Origin: Bacillus sp. FJAT-44742
GTDB lineage: Bacteria; Bacillota; Bacilli; Bacillales; Marinococcaceae
Reading direction: 5' to 3'
DNA length: 64,000 nucleotides
Assembly (NCBI RefSeq): GCF_002797315.1
Contig: NZ_KZ454936.1
Span: 2,985,645-3,049,644, forward strand
The translations under genes were made by a program, and so were the position numbers. A model generated the notes under the pieces. The model searched no databases. It was not told the origin of the DNA and was given only the letters and a program-made list of their open reading frames with translations. Shown piece after piece: positions 59,834 to 64,000 of this stretch. Within the stretch, counting starts at the first letter, position 1, and each line of letters opens with the position of its first letter.

Positions 59834-61537
59834 CTATAACTTAAATGTTTTCACGGAGTCCTGAAGCTCCTCAGCCATTTCTGCAAGTGTTGTGGCAGCA
59901 GTGGTAATTTCCTGCATGGATGCATTCTGCTCTTCCGCTGAGGCTGCCACCTCCTGTGTATAACCAGATGAATCCTCAGCCACCTTGGCCGTTTCCTGTA
60001 CCGATGAGGACATGGTTTCTGTGCTCGCAGATATTTGCTGAACAGCTGCCGATACTTCCTCCATTTGTGTGCTGACAAATTGGATCGCTTCTGAAATGTC
60101 TTTAAAAGAACTGCCTGCCCGGTTCACATGATCAGCTCCTTCGTTAACGGCCTGTTTGCCTTCGGACATGGATTCTACAGACTTCTGTATATCCTTTTGG
60201 ATCTCCTGAATCATTTCACTAATTTGTTTTGATGATTCACCTGACTGTTCAGCAAGCTTCCTCACCTCTTCAGCTACTACCGCAAACCCTTTTCCATGCT
60301 CTCCAGCTCTTGCTGCTTCAATCGCTGCGTTAAGAGCCAGAAGGTTTGTCTGATCCGAAATAGCAGTAATCAGAGAAACGATATCGCCGATTTTCTTAGA
60401 TTTTTTACCTAATTGATCAATCATTGAGGAGGTATCATTTGTCTTTTCAAAAATGAATTTCATTTGGCTTACAGATTGTTCTATGACTTCTCTACCGTGC
60501 TCTGCTTTCGAAGAAGCCTGCTGGGAGGAGTCATTGATCTCCTGAATGTTTCCTGCAATCTGCTTCATTCCTGTTGAAATCTCCATCACGACATCATTTG
60601 TTGAATTCGCACTGGCCAGCTGTTCTTCTGCCCCCGCTGCCATTTCTTGAATGGAACTTGAGATTTCTTCCGTGGCAGCATTGGTTTCCTGGGCGCTGGC
60701 ACTTAATTGCTCAGAAGAAGCTGCCACCTGCTGGGAACTTTCTGTAACCTGAGAGACGAGTTGACGAAGACTTTCTTTCATAGTGTTGTAGCTTCGGGCT
60801 AACGAACCAATTTCATCTTTCGAAGAGTCCGACAACGCAGTCGTGAAATCGCCCTCTCCGGCAGAGGCAAGAGCTTCGGAAACCCCTGATAACCGTTTCG
60901 TAATACGTCTGGAAAATAAAAGCACAACCCCTGCTGAAACAAGAGTTCCTGCTACTAAGACAAGTAAAAATACAATGGTAGATTGGCCGATAATTTCATC
61001 TAATATTTCCTGTGATGCTCCTACATACCACATTCCGATGGTTTCGCCTTCTGCATCGTAAATTGGCTGATAAGCCGTTTGATAGGTAACTCCGGCAACA
61101 TCAGCTGGACCTGTATATACGCTTCCTTCTTCCAGTACTGTGTGTGCAACTTCCTGGGAAGCCTGAGTCCCCACCGCTCTTTCACCGTTATTTATTACAT
61201 TCGTCGTTACACGTGTGTCTTCCAGAAAAATTGTCACCGTGCCATCTGTCATTTCCCCAACTTCGTCAACCAGGTCGAAATTATTGGAAATTTCAACGTC
61301 ACCTTTAAAGAGGACGCCATCCTCAACCTGCCACGGACCCGGGTACTGGGCGTCAATATAGCTATATCCTAAGGCAAGATCGGACTGTGCCTTTTCCACA
61401 GCTGTTCTTTCAATTCCGTTTGTAATTTGACCTTGCACAACAAATCCGATCACCGTGGAAAAACAAAGCAAAATCGCAACAATTAATACATTAAGTTTCG
61501 TTCCAAGCTTAAGTTTGTTAATAAAACTTTTCACCAC
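59834..61537 (-). CDS. Methyl-accepting chemotaxis protein with single Cache sensor
   Basis: The 567-residue chemoreceptor has a membrane helix (about 13-30) and an extracellular single-Cache domain (about 40-185, with [25 protein letters not shown]). A second helix ([20 protein letters not shown]), HAMP and a signalling domain follow. The domain carries [30 protein letters not shown]. No C-terminal CheR-binding pentapeptide is apparent. GTG start codons at 61537 and 61534 follow AAGGGTGAG. It ends about 45 bp from the flaG promoter. A sigma-D-like promoter precedes it. Confidence 0.93.
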   Translation of the reverse strand: MVKSFINKLKLGTKLNVLIVAILLCFSTVIGFVVQGQITNGIERTAVEKAQSDLALGYSYIDAQYPGPWQVEDGVLFKGDVEISNNFDLVDEVGEMTDGTVTIFLEDTRVTTNVINNGERAVGTQASQEVAHTVLEEGSVYTGPADVAGVTYQTAYQPIYDAEGETIGMWYVGASQEILDEIIGQSTIVFLLVLVAGTLVSAGVVLLFSRRITKRLSGVSEALASAGEGDFTTALSDSSKDEIGSLARSYNTMKESLRQLVSQVTESSQQVAASSEQLSASAQETNAATEEISSSIQEMAAGAEEQLASANSTNDVVMEISTGMKQIAGNIQEINDSSQQASSKAEHGREVIEQSVSQMKFIFEKTNDTSSMIDQLGKKSKKIGDIVSLITAISDQTNLLALNAAIEAARAGEHGKGFAVVAEEVRKLAEQSGESSKQISEMIQEIQKDIQKSVESMSEGKQAVNEGADHVNRAGSSFKDISEAIQFVSTQMEEVSAAVQQISASTETMSSSVQETAKVAEDSSGYTQEVAASAEEQNASMQEITTAATTLAEMAEELQDSVKTFKL

Positions 61538-61604
61538 TGCTCACCCTTCTTTACTCATATTTATGGAAGTAGGCACAACGAACCAAATCCTGCCAATATA
61601 AGTA

Positions 61605-61630
61605 ATATCGTTCCGTTTTGTACATTGTTA
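61605..61630 (-). promoter_or_regulatory. Sigma-D-like promoter of the single-Cache chemoreceptor
   Basis: TAAC (61627-61630), 14 bp, AACGATAT (61605-61612), two mismatches to GCCGATAT. Confidence 0.5.
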
Positions 61631-61690
61631 ATAGAGTACACGAATATTTATAGCTACTAGATTACTTTATAGGTACATAGGTGTAATTAT

Positions 61691-61718
61691 TTGCATCCAT
61701 CTTTCTTTTTTGTATAAT
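61691..61718 (+). promoter_or_regulatory. Promoter of the two-domain lipoprotein gene
   Basis: TTGCAT (61691-61696), 16 bp, TATAAT (61713-61718), 36 bp upstream of the start codon. Confidence 0.65.
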
Positions 61719-61754
61719 TTACCTAGTACATATGTCATGAAAGGAGGGGATCAG

Positions 61755-63107
61755 ATGAAAAGGTATTGGACGATGTATTTATGCTTACTATTTGCTTTGT
61801 CTGCGTGTGGTACGCAACCTTCTCCTTCTGAATCTGGGGCAACAGCAGAAAATACAACGGCGCAAGAGGAAAACACGGGCAGCGATGAGGATACAGAAAC
61901 CGAGCAAAATGAAGAGATAGAAAGCAATACTGAAACCGAAGAAGCATCGCAAGGCGGCAATTCACCAGAGTCACAGGAGAATAATCAACAACTAACAGAG
62001 GATGAAGATAAGAAACAACAGGTCTTTCAGGACGGTACATATGAAAGAATCAGCCATACAAGTGGAGGTCTTTTAGATATTCAGGATAACGGTGACCAGG
62101 CTTTTTCTTTTGAGATTCACGTCTCAGAGGGAGCGAATGTAGGCCACCTTTCCGGAAATGCAAAGATGAATGAAGACTTTCAGGCTACCTATCAAGGTCC
62201 TGACAGCTGTTCCTTAACCTTTGAGTGGAAGGATTCCAACATTCTCGTCTCATCGAGTGATGATTGCAAATACTACTCCGGAAACGGGGTGACATTCGAC
62301 GGAGTGTTTTACGGGGAAGGTCATGCAGAAGAAGTCGAGCCTGATACGCTATCCTCTCTCGGGGTACTCACAGACGAACAGGAAGACCTTTTTAAAGCCA
62401 TGGTCGGTGATGAGTATGAATTATTTTTATCTACCTTTCACCTGATCCAGGGTGAGGAGATCATTGATTCATTCGATGGAGGGGCTTACTCTGCGAAGGT
62501 TCAAGGCCTGCCTGGCATGATGGAAGGGATCCTGATACATGGCCACGGAGATGCCTTGTGGGCAGCGATTATTGATGAGGAAAAAGTGAAGTATTACTCC
62601 AATAATGAGATTCTGGTACCAGAAACAATTGAAGATTGGACCAAAGAATTCACTGAATTCAGCCACGTTCTCATGCCTGAAGAACTCTCATTTGAACAAA
62701 AGGGCACCCTTCCAACTTTCGAAGAAGAGCAAGCAGCAGAGGTACCAACAGAGGAAGTCCTTGAAGAGGAAGTCCTTGAAGAAGAAGTCCCAGCAGAACA
62801 AGAACCAGCTGCTTCCTGGGAAGGAGCATGGCTTGTTGACGGAAGCTCTGATATCGGTGGATCTCTTACTATTTCCAATGAGGACGACGCAGGCTTTACC
62901 TTTGATATCCATGTGTCTAACACCCATGCAGGCTCAGTGGAAGGCTATGCGGTAAAAGACGGCAGCACAGCACTTCAAAGCGCGGATGAGATTGGATGCC
63001 AAATGTCGTTTGTAAAAGAAGGCAACTCCATTACCACTACGGAAGGGTCGGAATGCTGGCAATGGAGCGGCGCCGGGATCCATTTGAACCATACCTTTGT
63101 AAAATAA
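61755..63107 (+). CDS. Acidic lipoprotein with two copies of a Cys-containing beta domain
   Basis: The 450-residue lipoprotein has lipobox LSAC and an acidic linker of about 85 residues. A first domain (about 98-190) contains FSFEIHVSEGANVGHLSG and two Cys near GPDSCSLTF and DDCKYYSGNG. A middle domain has EYELFLSTFHLIQGEE. A Glu/Val/Pro-rich spacer leads to a second copy of the first domain (about 365-450) with FTFDIHVSNTHAGSVEG, IGCQMSF and SECWQWSGAG. The paired Cys could form a disulphide outside the cell. No function is known. The ATG 61755 follows AAAGGAGGGG. It stands alone between a chemoreceptor gene and cstA. Confidence 0.75.
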   Translation: MKRYWTMYLCLLFALSACGTQPSPSESGATAENTTAQEENTGSDEDTETEQNEEIESNTETEEASQGGNSPESQENNQQLTEDEDKKQQVFQDGTYERISHTSGGLLDIQDNGDQAFSFEIHVSEGANVGHLSGNAKMNEDFQATYQGPDSCSLTFEWKDSNILVSSSDDCKYYSGNGVTFDGVFYGEGHAEEVEPDTLSSLGVLTDEQEDLFKAMVGDEYELFLSTFHLIQGEEIIDSFDGGAYSAKVQGLPGMMEGILIHGHGDALWAAIIDEEKVKYYSNNEILVPETIEDWTKEFTEFSHVLMPEELSFEQKGTLPTFEEEQAAEVPTEEVLEEEVLEEEVPAEQEPAASWEGAWLVDGSSDIGGSLTISNEDDAGFTFDIHVSNTHAGSVEGYAVKDGSTALQSADEIGCQMSFVKEGNSITTTEGSECWQWSGAGIHLNHTFVK

Positions 63108-63115
63108 AAATAAGA

Positions 63116-63144
63116 AAAGACCTGACTTTTTAGAAGCCAGGTCT
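63116..63144. terminator. Terminator between the lipoprotein gene and cstA
   Basis: AGACCTG and CAGGTCT pair with a 13-nt loop. The minus strand continues TTTTCTTATTTTTATTTT, the plus strand GCTTTC. It serves mainly cstA. Confidence 0.6.
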
Positions 63145-63159
63145 GCTTTCGATTCATCA

Positions 63160-64000
63160 TTACGCTGCCTTATGATCTTGTTCTACCTCGTCCACATCAA
63201 TTCGGCCGGCATTCAGTTCTCTCTTTGCCCGGCGAGTAAACAAGGCAATCACAATGGCCGTTCCTATGGCTGCTCCGATATAAGCGGAATTCATCGGAAG
63301 ACCAAAGCCAATTTCAGCATTCAGGATATACGTGAAGGTTACCATTGTCATAAAGACTGCCGGAATACTTGCTATCCAGTGGTTTTTCCGCTGTAAGAGC
63401 AGGTACATAGCCCCTACCCAAAGAGCGATCATCGCCGTGGACTGGTTTGCCCAGGAGAAGTAACGCCACAGCAATTGGAAATCAATAAAGGTTAACGCGA
63501 CAGAAATGACAAACAACGGCAAGGCAATCATGAGACGCTTGATGATTTTCTTTTGTCCAACCTTAATGTAGTCAGCAATAATCATACGAGCACTACGGAA
63601 CGCTGTGTCACCAGATGTAATCGGAAGAACAATAACACCAAGAACAGCTAACGTACCGCCGATTGCACCAAGCATAGTGATGGCCACTTCACTTACCACA
63701 AGAGCAGGACCGCCTGCTGCAAGAAGCTCATTCAGATCCTGTCCGTAGAACAGGCTCATCGCTGCTGCTGCCCAGATCATCGCAATAATCGCTTCAGTAA
63801 TCATCATTCCATAAAAGATCTTTCGTCCCTGTTTTTCTTTTTGCGTCGTCCGGGAAATGATCGGGGACTGTGTTGCATGAAACCCGGATAATGCTCCACA
63901 AGAAATCGTTAAGAACAACAGTGGAAAGATTGGTAGATTGTCAGGATGCATATTGGTAAAGCTTAATTCAGGAATCGGGGCTCCTGTTATCACTAGCCCT
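63160..64000 (-). CDS. cstA: CstA-family carrier (5' end beyond window)
   Basis: CstA/BtsT proteins are large membrane carriers for pyruvate or peptides, induced on carbon starvation. About 280 C-terminal residues are visible with at least six helices. They include ISCGALSGFHATQSPIISR, typical of CstA, ITSGDTAFRSARMIIADY, and FSWANQSTAMIALWVGAMYLL. A short acidic tail ends EVEQDHKAA. The frame continues without a stop through the right edge, so the N-terminal half is missing. Distinguishing CstA from BtsT would need the rest. Confidence 0.9.
   Translation of the reverse strand, partial: GLVITGAPIPELSFTNMHPDNLPIFPLLFLTISCGALSGFHATQSPIISRTTQKEKQGRKIFYGMMITEAIIAMIWAAAAMSLFYGQDLNELLAAGGPALVVSEVAITMLGAIGGTLAVLGVIVLPITSGDTAFRSARMIIADYIKVGQKKIIKRLMIALPLFVISVALTFIDFQLLWRYFSWANQSTAMIALWVGAMYLLLQRKNHWIASIPAVFMTMVTFTYILNAEIGFGLPMNSAYIGAAIGTAIVIALFTRRAKRELNAGRIDVDEVEQDHKAA

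Overview
The window is a chromosomal segment of a low-GC Gram-positive endospore former of the family Bacillaceae. Much of it reproduces the gene order of the Bacillus subtilis hisZ–hprK–uvrAB–csbA–minJ–ctpB–ftsEX–cccB–prfB–secA–hpf–fliT–fliS–fliD–flaG neighbourhood, read here on the minus strand. Exported proteins and lipoproteins are strikingly acidic (Glu/Asp-rich linkers), which suggests, but does not prove, an alkaliphilic or haloalkaliphilic lineage. No rRNA, tRNA, CRISPR array, intact insertion sequence or prophage was recognised.

Layout. 0-8 kb: hisZ (cut by the left edge), yvoF, ppaX, yvoD, lgt, hprK, then yvlD-yvlC-yvlB. 8-17 kb: uvrA and uvrB behind a LexA-type operator, csbA, minJ, ctpB. 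17-23 kb: an accessory block inserted between ctpB and ftsX relative to B. subtilis. It holds a metN/metI-like ABC pair whose ATPase motifs are degenerate, an mtnE-like aminotransferase, a manganese catalase, a FhuF-like iron reductase behind a Fur box, and a GAF-STAS gene broken by an in-frame TGA. 23-28 kb: an ftsE-ftsX-M23 peptidase division operon, cccB and yvjA. 28.5-36.5 kb: a second accessory block with an SDR enzyme and a TAXI-TRAP transporter (SBP, DUF1850 protein, fused permease). The SBP gene follows a sigma-54 promoter and is flanked by a two-component system whose regulator is of the NtrC type. 36.6-42.3 kb: prfB with its programmed +1 frameshift, secA, hpf and a cold-shock gene. 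42.4-46.7 kb: a GabD-like dehydrogenase, two small paralogous plus-strand genes and a lipoprotein. 46.8-61.6 kb: a flagellar/chemotaxis region with fliT, an N-terminally extended fliS, two fliD paralogues, flaG, two chemoreceptors, a GH16 enzyme and four sigma-D-like promoters. 61.7-64 kb: a two-domain lipoprotein and a cstA-like carrier cut by the right edge.

The most distinctive feature not explained by genes is a family of interspersed repeats built on the near-palindrome GGTGCCTGGCACC. There are about 25 cores in 11 places, all left of 47.4 kb. Neighbouring cores lie 82-108 bp apart (often 91-95), either as inverted pairs or as tandem arrays, usually with a TGTAAY/RTTACA motif inside the unit. 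They sit between genes, often just behind stop codons. One supplies the 3' end of the mtnE reading frame, two of equal size flank the metNI-like pair, one separates the Fur-controlled promoter from the fhuF-like gene, and a 94-bp tandem array separates prfB from secA. They resemble REP/MITE elements.

Almost all recognisable core genes are on the minus strand. The plus-strand genes are mainly lineage-specific, small or exported.
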